In this document: in pieces, positions 1 through 11,700 of the stretch
Layout: each line of letters opens with the position of its first letter
Position numbering within the stretch: position 1 is the stretch's first letter
From: Watersipora subatra
Taxonomy: Eukaryota; Bryozoa; Gymnolaemata; Cheilostomatida; Watersiporidae
Assembly (NCBI RefSeq): GCF_963576615.1
Contig: NC_088708.1
Coordinates: 58,887,196-58,951,195 of the forward strand
Reading direction: 5' to 3'
Length of the DNA: 64,000 nt
Notes under the pieces: model-generated
Database searches by the model: none
What the model was told of the DNA's origin: nothing
What the model saw: only the letters and a program-made list of their open reading frames with translations
Made by a program: the position numbers and the translations under genes

Positions 1-864
1 ATGTATTTTTTAAGTCTGGTAAGAAACGAGTATTAAAACAGACAAGATTATAGGTTTGAATAGGTTGAGATCGTGGGTGCTGTGAAATTGTCCTTCTGCT
101 TACCATGGTGAACTCCTTCCACTCAGGCAGCATTACTAGACTAGTATTTTCGAGTGTATTTCTAGCAGTCTATGAAAGCGAATGTTTTATCGCTTTAATA
201 GCAGCTTTTTTATGAATCTTGCTTTAAAAGCTACCTAAAGCTCACACAGTAATCATTTAACAAGCGCAGAGGTTATTGATAACTTTCCTTGTGGTAGTGC
301 TAATTCGTCAGAAACACACAAAGCTCTGAAAAAACCAACATGCTTTTATAGATTGATGTCCAGTTTCTCAGGAAAGGGATTTAGGCTATTGTCTCTCATT
401 TTTTAATCGTACAAGTCCCCACTAAACCTGCTCAAAGCACAAGTTATTAAACAAACAATAAATTTTACTTACGGTTGAGCATTTATAACTTGATGAATTT
501 GTAATCTACATTTGTGACTCATGCGCTTCTTGATATATTCTTATTTGGACATGTTAGTCGTGGAGTATGTGGTTGCATATCTGTTTAACCATTCCACAAA
601 TTCTGATGTTCAGCTGAACAGCTATGGAAATGGTGACTGATACACCATCTGGTAGCTAGATTATCTCAACTTCCTCAAATGTCTGTTAGCTATCATAAAA
701 CGAATATATTTTTTCCTATGCCATTCCCGAAATTGTTCTTGAAGTATGTAACTGACTGCTGTTAGTCCATGGTGGTTTCAAGATTTGTGGTTTCTGATGG
801 TTGACCTCCAGCCACACTGCTCTTTAGGAATGACCTATTTAGTTTAGTGTAGTAGTTCCGCTCC
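1..864. other. Left flank, no gene recognised
   Basis: No exon-like reading frame, RNA gene or clear repeat is visible before the transposon. It may be upstream intron of MMS19, whose 5' exons are not found, or intergenic DNA. Confidence 0.4.
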
Positions 865-868
865 TTAA

Positions 869-996
869 AGGTTGACTTGCAACAAAATTCACATTACAGT
901 TATTTGGTATCAAAAGATTCGCCATGTCTTACTCTGTTGTGTAGTAGGTGCCAAATATGTGGGAATGTCATTAAAAGCTCTTAAAAGCTCAAAAAC
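869..996 (+). repeat. Left terminal inverted repeat of the TTAA transposon
   Basis: About 128 bp that match, in reverse complement, 5225-5351 with few differences. Similarity stops near the CTCAAAAAC stretch, and beyond it the two ends carry unrelated sequence. The same termini recur in the short copy at 16223-17130. Confidence 0.85.
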
Positions 997-1482
997 TAAC
1001 AGAAAATCGCAGCGACACGAGACCGCCCTAGTTTGGATTCGTTTTCCAAAACGGCTAAAATGTGACGTATGTGTGGGAGATGGTTTATGTTTACACTTTC
1101 ATGCATCCTTATTCGTCGAACTATTTTCACAAATATACTTCACGCTTGCGATAAAAACCATGTCTATTGTTCTTACGCATCTATTTTATCGGCATCGTAA
1201 TGCTGCAACTTTGAGCACTGATATCTCAAAACAGCATAAAAATATGTTTAATTTTTTAAACTTAGCTTGAACGATTGCATATCATCCTCTGATAAAAATG
1301 ATGAGCTTTTTGGTCCGCTATGATGGTCGAAAAATTCTGTAGAAGTTGTTCGCGCCATAATGCGGGAATTGTTAGTCACATGATCACATAATGTTAGTTT
1401 CAGTTCAAGTTTGATCTATCGCAAATAACAGACATGTTTTCTCGTATTAAACTTGTTAATTTCAATTCGTCATAATCTCTAA

Positions 1483-3418
1483 CGCGCCACATCGTGTTTG
1501 TGCAGCTGGCAAGCTGAGAAGCACCTTTTTTGGCCAAGAGCAGAGCAAAGACCAGACCTTCACCGGGCGTGGAGCAACTGGGCGAAGCTGGATGTGACAA
1601 ACTTTATTTATTCGCTTGCTTACTCTTACCTTTGTTTTCGCCATTTCAAAGACGACATGTTTTCTAACCTGTTTGCATACTCCATGACACCAAAGCACGT
1701 GAGTAATTTATTTTATAACCACTTGTATTAGTGGTAGTAACTCGGGTTATTTTCTAGTATTCTCCTAATACTACTGTATTAATCTATATTTAATATTACA
1801 ATATTAATGTCATTTAATTGTAATATGATATTATTAGTATTTTATCTTTTTAATTACGTGTATTATTTTTATTATAATAACAAAACTAATTCATACTGCA
1901 TATCTATCTGTAAAACGTAATATATTAATCTATAATTGATAAAATAATGTTGTTTCACGATTAATTTCGCCAAATTTCTTAACCCCACTCACTTATAGAT
2001 ATGTTATATAAAATAGTTATTGTCATTTTCTGGTATCATCGTTAATAGCATATTAATATTATTAGATTATTAGTATTAGATGATGAAGAGTTTGTGCCAA
2101 CCACTGAAGACTAGGAAGAGTTTGAGCGCTATGTTGGCCAGTGTCAAACGCTCTCCAATTACATGTCAGATAGAGCTGAACTTAACCAAACTTTACAAAA
2201 TATAAAGAATATCCATAGAGTTATTACTCACATTTTTATGTTTACAATATCATGGATTCTGATAAGGTTTGGTAAAATCTGTGTCATGATTGCATGGCTA
2301 TAAATTTATTCTTTTTCTGATCAAGCAAATATGATATAATAACAGGAAATGATGTTGTACAAATCTTATTGCAAGTCAACTATTGTGTTGTGATTTCAGA
2401 CACGAATCCTCCTTTAAAGTGGAGAAAATAATAGTAAGTGTGACAGCACTCCAGCGACTATTTCACTGCCACGCCTGAGCCCTCCCCTGCTCATTCACGA
2501 TGGTGCGAGAAGGCGGATGGATAGAGTTAAAGGTTACATGTGCCTCCTGTCACCAATCGTACACTTGGGAAACAACTGCCAGGGTGAACAGAGCTCACGT
2601 CATCAACCCCCTGCTGGAAGCTGCATCACTCTTTTCTGGCAGATGCCTTACGCAGAACCTCCGTTTTCTGTCGCTCCTGAACATCGCGATACCAAGCCAC
2701 AGCGTTTGCCTCTACCAACAAAGAGAATACTTACATGGTGTGAGTGTTAATATTTACCCATAAACTTGGAAAATGTGAGTAAAAGCTTGGCAAACTAATT
2801 GAATAACGACATTTGAAAACAATTTTTTTCTTGAAATGAAAATATGTCATTCTTCAAGCGAAATATATCATAATTTAAAATTCTGATTCCTCATCATAAT
2901 ATAGCACAAAAAGGATTCTACATTCTTAGACTAATGATAATGATACAAATTAATCTTGTATAATGAAGTTTTACAATACTTTACAGTGTATTGCTGAGCA
3001 GTACACCCTGCATAACGAGGGATTGATGGCAGCAATCGATTGGGAGCTTGATTTGGCAGGTGACGGTAGATGCGATAGTCCGGGGCATTGCGCACTATAC
3101 GGGGCCTACAATATGATGGATCAGAGCTGCGGTTTAATAGTCAGCAGCCATCTTGTCAAGGTAAAACTTTGATAGTTTTTACTTCACAGCCTGACAAAAA
3201 CCCAAATTTTTTAGTAGTTATCAATACATAAACATGAAGTTGCTGGTCTAGCTAAATAATTCATTCAAATAATGCGAAAGTGATTTTTGGTCGTAACTTT
3301 TTTTACTTTGCAGTCAACGGAGACCACCAGCTCTAACGCCATGGAGCTGGAAGGCTTCAAGCGATGCCAGTACGATCTAATTTCCCACGGCCTGAGAGTG
3401 AGGTCCATTACAATGGAT
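1483..3418 (+). pseudogene. THAP-type DDE transposase, broken and 3'-truncated
   Basis: Four exon-like blocks can be read. At 1483-1698 there is a THAP-like zinc finger: an early Cys pair, a conserved Trp, LCFRHF fitting C-x2-H, and a terminal AYSM. It ends at a good donor (CAC/GTGAGT) but has no in-frame ATG after a stop at 1480. At 2500-2739 the frame has a CASC cysteine pair, a YTW motif, LLEAASLFSG and repeated Leu/Phe. At 2987-3160 it reads LAGDGRCDSPGHC followed by LYGAY, which I take as the first acidic catalytic block. At 3314-3418 it reads SSNAMELEGFKRC then RSITMD, the region of the second acidic residue. The frame then runs straight into an inverted copy of another gene's exon, so the last part of the catalytic domain is absent. 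Exons 2 to 4 join in phase 0. Similarity to invertebrate THAP/Kolobok-type transposases is from memory. Confidence 0.65.
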
Positions 3419-3428
3419 GTTGTTACAG

Positions 3429-3619
3429 AGGTTGTGTGCATACCGCAAGCTTGTGTTTTGGCTTATGCAGCAAATTCGTCGTGGTGAGCGGCGGCCTCTA
3501 CCTGCCTGCTTGGTGTCTAAGATTCGGGCTCTTTTCCCACCAACAGATGATGAAGAAGAGTTTGCAGACTATGTGTTCAAGGGCTTCTGCTATGGCGATG
3601 AAGAGACTCAATGACTTTG
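3429..3619 (+). pseudogene. Inverted duplicate of the P2X7-like gene's last exon
   Basis: This 191-bp stretch reads, on +, the same protein block that 3881-4068 reads on -: the motif LCAYR, then a conserved aromatic-rich helix, RRGERRPLPACLVS, an IRALFPP motif and YVFKGF. The two copies differ by a few substitutions and one extra Glu codon here (DDEEEF against DDEEF). The similarity begins and ends abruptly, within a few bases of the exon limits on both sides. The copy abuts the broken transposase frame, so it marks a rearrangement rather than an expressed domain. Confidence 0.75.
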
Positions 3620-3876
3620 ATTGAGAATTCTAGATCAACTCTATATCATAGGTGGTACTCATTTTTATTGCATTGTCATTTCATTATTTTACTTTTATTC
3701 AGGCTAAGCCACATGGTGACTACACACCATGTAGCCAACAAACTAATTTTTGTTAGTAAATTGCTGTTACATTGCTTCCATATTAAAAATCACATGATTA
3801 ATGTGCATAAATCTGCCATCACTGATTTTATAAAATAAAAACAAATACATAGAGGAATGCGTATTGGTTTCACCGC

Positions 3877-4953
3877 TTACCAAAGTCGTTGAGTCTCTTC
3901 ATCGCCATAGCAGAAGCCCTTAAAGACGTAGTCTGCAAACTCTTCATCATCCGTTGGTGGGAAAAGGGCCCGAATCTCAGACACCAAGCAGGCAGGTAGA
4001 GGCCGTCGCTCACCGCGACGAATTTGCGGCATAAGCCAAAACACAAGATTGCGGTATGCACACAACCTTTTCCGAGCATTTGGCGGTTGCTCTCCAAATG
4101 GGAATAGATTATCTACCAAAACAATTATTGAAAAACAATAATTGCTGATCATCAAAATAATCTGGATCTTTATATAATAAAATCATAAAACTATTACACT
4201 CTATACTGTAGTAAGTGTACAAGCCAAATATAACAGTTCTCCTTGTGTTCCACAAGTTCAGAATATGTGTGTTCAACCGATGCATTAAATGTGTAACACA
4301 AGAATTGTAGATAATGCTTGACACATTAGCATAGCTTTGGTGTTGTTGGCATTAAATGAAAATCCAACTCACTATGATATCGCAGGTAATTATTCCACCC
4401 CAACTCAAGGGGTGCAGGCGCCACAATTCGTCCACACCAGGATGCATACACAGGCATTCATGCTCCCCGCGGTCATGGAGACGATGCGCAAACTCAGCAT
4501 CATGGCAGCACAAACATTCAGGAAGAGATGGCATGTCTTGACAGCGCTTGCAGACACACCACTCTGTAGCCGATGGTATTAGCTCCTAAAGGAATGAACA
4601 GATATGTCTATGCAACCATAGCTAATACATCAGATCGATGTTATCCAACAGTATATCAGTGCAGTACTAGATTTAAATATTAAAATTGTTAATGTTGTCA
4701 TTCGAGAAAAATCTAATTATTTTTTCGCAATATGAAGCGATAATTATCATCATTAAAATCATATACATGTATATAATAATAATATTCGTTCTATCACTCT
4801 CAAGCTAAAACTATTACTACTAGCTAGCTTGGAACATAAGAGCTGGCTAGTGGCGGTGCTTACTTGCTGGGAGGTTTGATTCTGTTGAAAATCTTCTTCA
4901 GATAGAGCGTAAGGCTCGAAACGCCAGGGTCTTAACTCTTCAGAATTCGACAT
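3877..4953 (-). CDS. P2X7 receptor C-terminal (ballast)-like Cys-rich protein inside transposon
   Basis: Three - strand exons give a protein of about 172 residues. Exon 1 (4953-4864) starts MSNSEELRPWRFEP and ends at donor CAA/GTAAGC. Exon 2 (4585-4373) has acceptor TTTAG and donor GTGAGT and carries EWCVCKRC, a PECLCC cluster and CMHPG. Exon 3 (to stop at 3877, start near 4089) carries NARKRLCAYRNLVFW, RRPLPACLVS, IRALFPP and YVFKGF. The spacing WCxCxxC, CxCC, HPG, CAYR, PxC, IRxxFP and GF matches the zinc-binding intracellular domain of the P2X7 receptor (Pfam P2RX7_C), known also as a stand-alone domain in invertebrates. No transmembrane segment is seen, so this is not a receptor. The third exon's acceptor (GAGAG/CAA) is weak, but it is the one that keeps phase. 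A role in transposition is possible but unproven. Confidence 0.7.
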
Positions 4954-5224
4954 TTTTTATTATCGCAACTCGGACATGTACGCGTATGTTGAATGTCGGA
5001 CGGAATGGCCAAGCTGAAACTGTAAAGTAGCGAGCATCTATATTTGATACGGGGTGTTAGGTACAACCCAAAGTGTTTGTCATAAACTATTGCTACGATA
5101 AGTTTGATATTGAGCTTTGTATTGGCCTTTCAATTCAGGCGAGAACATCACGTGACTAGACAATAACCAAAATCCGTGGATACGTCATCGAAATCAAGAG
5201 ATTCCAATATACGGCGGCTTTTTG

Positions 5225-5351
5225 TTTTTGAGTTTTTAAGAGCTTTTAATCACATTTCCACATATTTAGCACCTGCCACACAACAAAGTAAGACATGGCG
5301 AATCTTTTGATACCAAATAACTGTAATGTGAATTTTGTTGCAAGTCAACCT
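5225..5351 (-). repeat. Right terminal inverted repeat of the TTAA transposon
   Basis: Reverse-complement match to 869-996, ending GTCAACCT directly before TTAA at 5352. It lies upstream of the start codon of the - strand P2X7-like gene at 4953 and may carry that gene's promoter (inference). Confidence 0.85.
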
Positions 5352-5355
5352 TTAA

Positions 5356-7697
5356 AGTCCGTTTACATTAGTTCTTCTATTTTGGTGCTGTGACAAGCTT
5401 GACTTCTAGAGTCTGATTAAGGTAGCATTTGAGCATGTTTAGTATCAAGCAGTGATCAGTTTGCCTTGTTTCTTCATATATTGTGTGGTTTGAGCAATGG
5501 TTATGCCAACAATTTTGTTTGTTAGTATGCAATGTCAATCTTTTTGGATCTTGCACTTTTTATATCGAGTCTTCAATGGTTACCTTGAGAGATTTTGCTT
5601 TCTAGTTTCGCCGACACTCGCTTTTCCTAGAGCATTAAATGCACTTACCACCATGTAATTATATGTTCTAAGGTCTCTTATTGCGGCTTACTCATTGAAA
5701 CATGGATGCCATCTACATTTAAGACTTAGTGGTTTGACGCCTCTGGGGTAGTTTTACTGAACATTCTTTAGTTGGAGTAATATGTGTACAGGTATTTACT
5801 GGAGTGTGTGTGTGTGTGTTTGCCTTTTAAAGGAACATGCCAGAAGTTCTTTTCTCTGTTTGTCCATGTTTGCGTTCACTTCGCGAGGGATATTTTGTTG
5901 GCTCCGATCTGTCTTTGGTCGGGGTCAAAGCTGATATTCAACACCTCCCTTTCAAGTTCTTTATTTTGGGGTGTATACACACCTTCACTACTGTGAAATG
6001 ATATGCATGCAGCAGTAATATACTCAGTTGTACTGATAAGTTGCATATCAAAGAGACAAAAATATGTATGCAATACAAAATGCAGTGCATACAAAACACA
6101 GTCATCCAGCTATTAGCTTGTTTTTTTGTTGATTCCCTTATTATTAAATATTAGTTGAGTGGATAAAAGTTACCTGGGCACACGAGTAGTAATCATCCTT
6201 CAACATCCTGAACAGATGTGTAGTAACAAGTTATGAAATATTATGTAGATATGGTGTGATAGAGAGGGGCTCTTCTCAAGTTTATGGGTCTCACTTGCTG
6301 TGCTTCAATTATTCGATCATACTGATGACACGGCTTGGGTGTAATTCATTTTCAAAAAACCTACTTCCGGGTCATTTTGTGGCCGAATGTAATCCAAGAA
6401 TGACCATCTAAAGCTTTCAGTAACGATTAGTAGATGCTCATCCTTTAAAAAAGTAATAAAACTTCACTATTCAAGGAAGGAAGGTTGACAACCCATTTAC
6501 AGTTACAACCCAGTTGCACATAGTAGTGAGATTTTGAGGGCTGAGCCTGGTCTGTGTCTATGTAGCGGTGCCTGATACTACATTTAGGTCTAGCCATACC
6601 CTCTGTAGGTGGTGAGATGGGGAGGTTCAGCCTCTCCGAGCACATAGGTTTTGCCGCAGCCCATCTGTTTGTCTACACCAAGAATCGTGTCTCATTGCCT
6701 CTGGTATGTTTGTTGTTAGATCTGCCAAGGTTTGCTGCTGTCTTAGAGATTAGTCCATGGTTGGACTGCAGTAAGTTATTCCATTTATTCACAGCAAAGA
6801 CCTCATGTCTCCACACACCTCTGGTCTGTCTGAAGATCTTGGGTCACGAACAACAACTGGCAACGCTGGCTGCAATGAACTTCTATTATTGCAGCATGAC
6901 ATCAATTCATGAATCCTCGATTCGGAGTCACGCATTTGGCATTTGTTAAAGCTTCGATTCATAAAGACATACTGTTGAAAGTCGTATAATATCTGACAGC
7001 ATGTGTTAATTATTATTGTCAGACTGCAGCAAAATTAATAGGAGCCAGTTGCCTTTGTGCTAGACTCATAAATATACTATCATAAAACCATAAATTATAG
7101 CCGCTATCAGAAAATTAGTTGATGATTTCAATTTGGAATCTATGTTGAATCGTGCAATAGACCCACAAATAGACTGTATGACCTTCACCTTTGAAATTAT
7201 TTTTATTAAAAATGTTTATTGTTGTTTTGTGAATCTCTCTAGCGGACCAGTTTTCATCAGGTTTGTAATAGTTACTTAGCTCTGAATGTAATACTATAAA
7301 AATATAGTTTTTTATTTTTTTATAGTAATACCCTATGCAATTTAGCAGCTAAAGTTTATGGTTCATATTGAATATACATGTAGATGGTAAATTTTGGCTA
7401 ACCATAATAATTAATAATATGATATATGTATAAATAAACCTCACTTTTTATATATATTGTTTATAAATTGTAGTCTGACTTTGACGATTTTCATCATTTT
7501 ATTTAATTTTCCACATTTCAATAATATTTCATTAGTATAGGAATACATGTCCAAAGTAAAACCCTGGATAGACACAAATCCTTACAATGTATATTTTAAG
7601 TGTCAGTTCATATCTTTTACTAGATGAACACTTGGCGTTGCGCGGGTAATAAAAACGTCTTAGCACAGTACATTTATTTTTATTCAACATATAATAA
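5356..7697. other. Unassigned DNA between transposon and first MMS19 exon
   Basis: About 2.3 kb of AT-rich sequence with a short GT run near 5805. Reading frames here (for example 6617-6949 on +) show no recognised domain and lack paired splice signals in a phase compatible with the MMS19 exon at 8767. I looked for the missing MMS19 N-terminal exons here and did not find them. Confidence 0.4.
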
Positions 7698-8228
7698 CAG
7701 TCACCATTCTCACTTTTAAACTTCAAATCATGAAGATCATATCATGATCTGCAAGAAAATGTAACATTATAATGTACTACTTGCAGTACGTACTTTGAGG
7801 AGTTTTTACCTTTGAGACAGACAACATAAATATTGAATTTAGCTTAAAGGAATTTAGCTTGTTAAACCATACAGTACTTAAAACTAAGTTTTAGTATGTA
7901 CATGTATTTTACTAAACTTCAACTTTTTCATGGGCGAAAATTTTATGACTTATCTATTTTTGAATTCGTTTTTACTAAAAGCTTATAACGAATAATGCTA
8001 AACTGAAATAGCGAACATCGTATATCTCTTTCAGGCATTGTGGGAAGGATTTCGACAATTAGCATATCGACATTTTCATCATGAGCACTACACAGACTGC
8101 CAAATTTTATTTTTGAGAAATTTTTGTTGATATCGTATGGCAGAAAACAAATTCGCCCTAGAATGGTGAAGACAAAAAAAGCATCATTTTTCATATAGTA
8201 AGGCAAAAAAATCTTTTAACAGGCGCAG
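7698..8228. mobile_element. Short TA-type inverted-repeat element, family A copy 1
   Basis: It begins CAGTCACCATTCTCAC and ends near GGCGCAG. Internally it shares long similarity with 8856-9813 and 26162-26959, for example the blocks around ACATTATAATGTAC and AACTAAGTTTTAGTATGT. It lacks internal segments that the other two carry. No transposase frame is present, so it is a non-autonomous (MITE-like) copy. Confidence 0.6.
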
Positions 8229-8766
8229 CATATTAATTAATAATTCAGCGTGCGCAATCACAAAATGGGTATATAGTATATGGTGAGAGCGATGGGAATG
8301 ATAAGCAAGGCATGGGCTTGTGGTTAGGTATGTTTGTCTATCTGTTTGTCTATTGTCAAATCCAGTATGATGCGCTTTTTTCCTTCCTAGATCCTAATCT
8401 AGGAGGAAGACATAGCTGAACAGATTACAGACAATGACAGACAAACTTTGAGATTTACATATACATGCGTTGAATCAAAAAATATTCTGTATTAAGGTAC
8501 ATTGGATCAGTCAGGGGCATATGTAGATGCTCTACGTCTAACCAACCTTGACATAATCTCTAAATGATCAGCAGCATATACATGTTTTTGCCCTGGAATG
8601 CCATATGATATGTTAAACGAAATTTGAAAAAATGTTAATCGATTCCTCAGTCTTTCAAAGTCTAATTCACATGTCTGAATGATTTTATATTTATGTGTTG
8701 GCCTCAGTCTGTCTCATAATTTTGTCTTCTGATTAGCTTACTTTATCGTTGTTGTTCTGTTTGTAG

Positions 8767-11700
8767 GTGTCTGTTGTGAAGAGTTGTTTGATGTTACTTC
8801 CTGCTATTTTCCAGTTGATTTCACTCCTGTAAGTAAATTCCTGTGTGGACCATAAGTACAGTACACCCTCAAGATATGATTTTAATCTGTTCCAGGGTTG
8901 GCATCATGTGATGAAAAAATCGCATGGAGGGGTAGGGAAACCGTAGTAATTTTATAATACAAACATTCCCTGGTAAAAATTATCAAAATTTCATGCAAGC
9001 ACTGTACATATTAAAATTAGTAACAAAATGGTATGTTAACCTTAGCAACTATAATTACTTACAGTACCTTTAGTATATTTAGCGTATTTATTGGTTATGA
9101 TTTGCATTAAACAGTAACATTACAATGTGCTATGTGCAGTACTGCGTAGCATAGGGAGTTCTTACCTTCAAAGCAGACGTAGGCCTATCTATAACATAAA
9201 CTTTGAATCGCTTCAAATAAGTTTAGCTTACTAAACACAAATACTTAAAGCTAAGTTTTAGTATGTATTTTTAACTATTTTACTGAATTTCAACTTATCA
9301 CTAACATTTTATCACCTACCAGTTTCTGTCTTCGTTTTCTCTACAAATTTTAGCCGACCTGATGAAAACCTTTTTCAACCTAAGTCGCCAAGAAAGTCCA
9401 AGCGATGCTGTTCTAGAAAATGTTCTGTTATGTCATGAAGTGGATTTTTGTTAGCAGGTTAAGAGAAGTTATTCAACCATTGACCTTTTGTTTGAAGGGA
9501 AATTTGATTGCAACTCCAACATTTCTACAGGTTTCAAAGCAAAATATTATCGTTTTTCGCACAAGAAATGCTGAACCGAGAGAAATCGATCATCGTGGCT
9601 CTTTCAAACGTTGTGGAAACGTTCTCAACGTCTTTGTTAATTCAACGTTTGTAATAAACACACCGACTACCAAATTTGAACTCGAGCGAAAATTTTGTTG
9701 AATTCGTATGGTGAAATGAGATTCGTATGTCGAGGTAAAAAAATCATTATGTTCCACTTGTAAGGGGAAAAAATCTTATTACGGGGTAATCGTATCCTGA
9801 AGGTGCACTGTACAGCCAAACATTGATTTGTGATCACGTCTACATACTAATTTTTAGACACATGATTTTAAATATGTAAATAATTATTTTGACATATGAA
9901 GTGATTTACAAACGCTAGATCCAAATTTTTTCAAAACATTCCAGTTATTTTAGGAGGGAAATCTTAATAAAATTTTAAAATAGAACATGAAAATAGTAAA
10001 AGAATTATAAAGCAAATTAATTTAAACTGTATTTAATGGAGTTAGAGTAAGTTACACTGCAGAGTTTTATTACACGCTGCCACTAAACTTATGCATGGCC
10101 GAGCTTATGCTTTCATTCACATGTTTTAAAGTTTAAAATATGCCAAGTCTCAGAGATGAATGAATATACGGTATACCGTATAAATACAAGGTTTAATATG
10201 TCATTTCAGTGATGGATTAATACATATAAATTTGACGTTTTATACATGGAGTATCAGAGAGGAATGAATATTTTTGATTCTACATAAAACTTAACAAATA
10301 GTTTCGCTTCAATTTGGCCTAAAGGACCTTTAAAATACTGCCACATGAGATTTATGAGATCCTGAAACATAGTTGTATATAAATGGAGTTGCAAATGGAA
10401 AATGTTTGTATTTATCGATCATGCAGTTGGATTAAACGTAGTAACCCTATTGACCAGGGGATAATTTGGAAAAGCTGTCCAATTTTGTGTTGTAGCCCCA
10501 AATCATTTGTATACTCATGCGGGGGGGGGTGGGTTTTACTAGAGATTTTGTACTAATCGATCTTGTTGGTTATTAGGATGAGTGATTAGTCCTTGAGGTG
10601 AACCGACTATAACTAACTCCTTGCTTTTTAGCCTCCCGGGCAAGCTTTTCAGATAACAAAAGAAGAGCTAGCAGACCAGCTACGAGCAGCGATGGCTGCT
10701 ACCCCTCGTTTCTCCCAATATTGTCTTCCATTGCTCATTGAGAAGATTTCATCAGACCTCCAGTCTGCCAAGCAAGACTCATTCAAGACACTGGTAGGCG
10801 ACAGCTATTGAAATTCTTTAGGATTTCATTTCTTTATTCATTGGAGCAGGTGAACTAACAGCTGCGTCAGTTCTAAATGCTCCAAGTTCCAAAAGCTACT
10901 CTTCATCTCTCTGTGTCGAGTTGTCTTTGTTTGAGAGGTAATTAGTGAGGGAAGGATAGAGAGTAAAGGGGAAAGAGAGAGGGAGAGTGGGAGAAAGAGG
11001 TGGAGAGAGTGAGAAATGAAAGGAGAGAGGAGGATAGGAGAGAGAGGAAAAGAGAGAGAAAATGAGATGGAGGCTCAGAGGGAGAGAGAGGGTGAGAAAG
11101 AGTGAGAGAGGAGAGGGAGAGAGAGGAGAGGAGGAGAGGGAGTGAGACATGGTAGCAGATATTACGACACTACAGTTGGTTAGGTATATGTCATTAAAGC
11201 AGCATGCAGCTGCGCTCAGTGAAAAGAAAAGATGTATACGGTATTCACAGCTATCATAAGGATTGGTTTCTCTGCTTGGAATGAAAATGTTCATGCTCAT
11301 TACAACAATGCAATTTGTAATTTCAGTTTACTTTGGGTTGCATGTACAGATGTTTTTCAGTGCCTATACCTGCTTTTATTGTGGGATGTGCTGGGAAATT
11401 TTACCATCTGCAGGTTTCTTGTTGCAATGTATATGGGGTGGAAGACCTACGTCCCTCTATGAGATCGCTGACGCAGCTAGTGGTTCGAGAGGCTATGCTT
11501 TCACCATCTTCTAAGACAGAGGAGCTTGCCTTAGAAGCTATAACTGCTTTAGCCCACTGCCTTGCAGCTCCGGTATGTCATACTGTAGCCCTGTCAGGTT
11601 GACCTCCATTTTAGCGAGTGACTCAAGACTGGTGCACACTATATCACAATATGTTGACGTTAATCACACAATACCTGTTAGTTGTCTGTAATAACATTGT

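Larger units (their letters stand above)
869..5351 (+). mobile_element. TTAA-flanked THAP-type DNA transposon (Kolobok-like) with two opposed genes
   Basis: A 4483-bp element begins AGGTTGACTTGC and ends with its complement, GCAAGTCAACCT. It is flanked on both sides by TTAA (865-868 and 5352-5355), as expected of a TTAA target duplication. The terminal inverted repeats run about 128 bp and are nearly identical. The + strand carries exons of a THAP-type DDE transposase (about 1483-3418). The - strand carries a small three-exon gene (4953 to 3877) for a P2X7 C-terminal-like Cys-rich protein. TTAA targets are known for Kolobok and piggyBac; the THAP motif and the transposase core favour Kolobok. 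The copy looks inactive, because the 3' half of the transposase is missing and part of the - strand gene is duplicated in inverted orientation in its place. Kolobok assignment is from memory of the family and moderately sure. Confidence 0.8.

Noticed and set aside
872..1270. 132-residue + frame as a gene
   Set aside because: It spans the left terminal inverted repeat of the transposon, starts in non-coding terminus sequence and has no domain.
6617..6949. 110-residue + frame as an upstream MMS19 exon or separate gene
   Set aside because: No similarity to MMS19 N-terminal sequence and no phase-compatible donor to the exon at 8767.
10896..11300. 134-residue - strand Ser/Leu/Pro frame
   Set aside because: It is the complement of the GA tract; low-complexity artefact.
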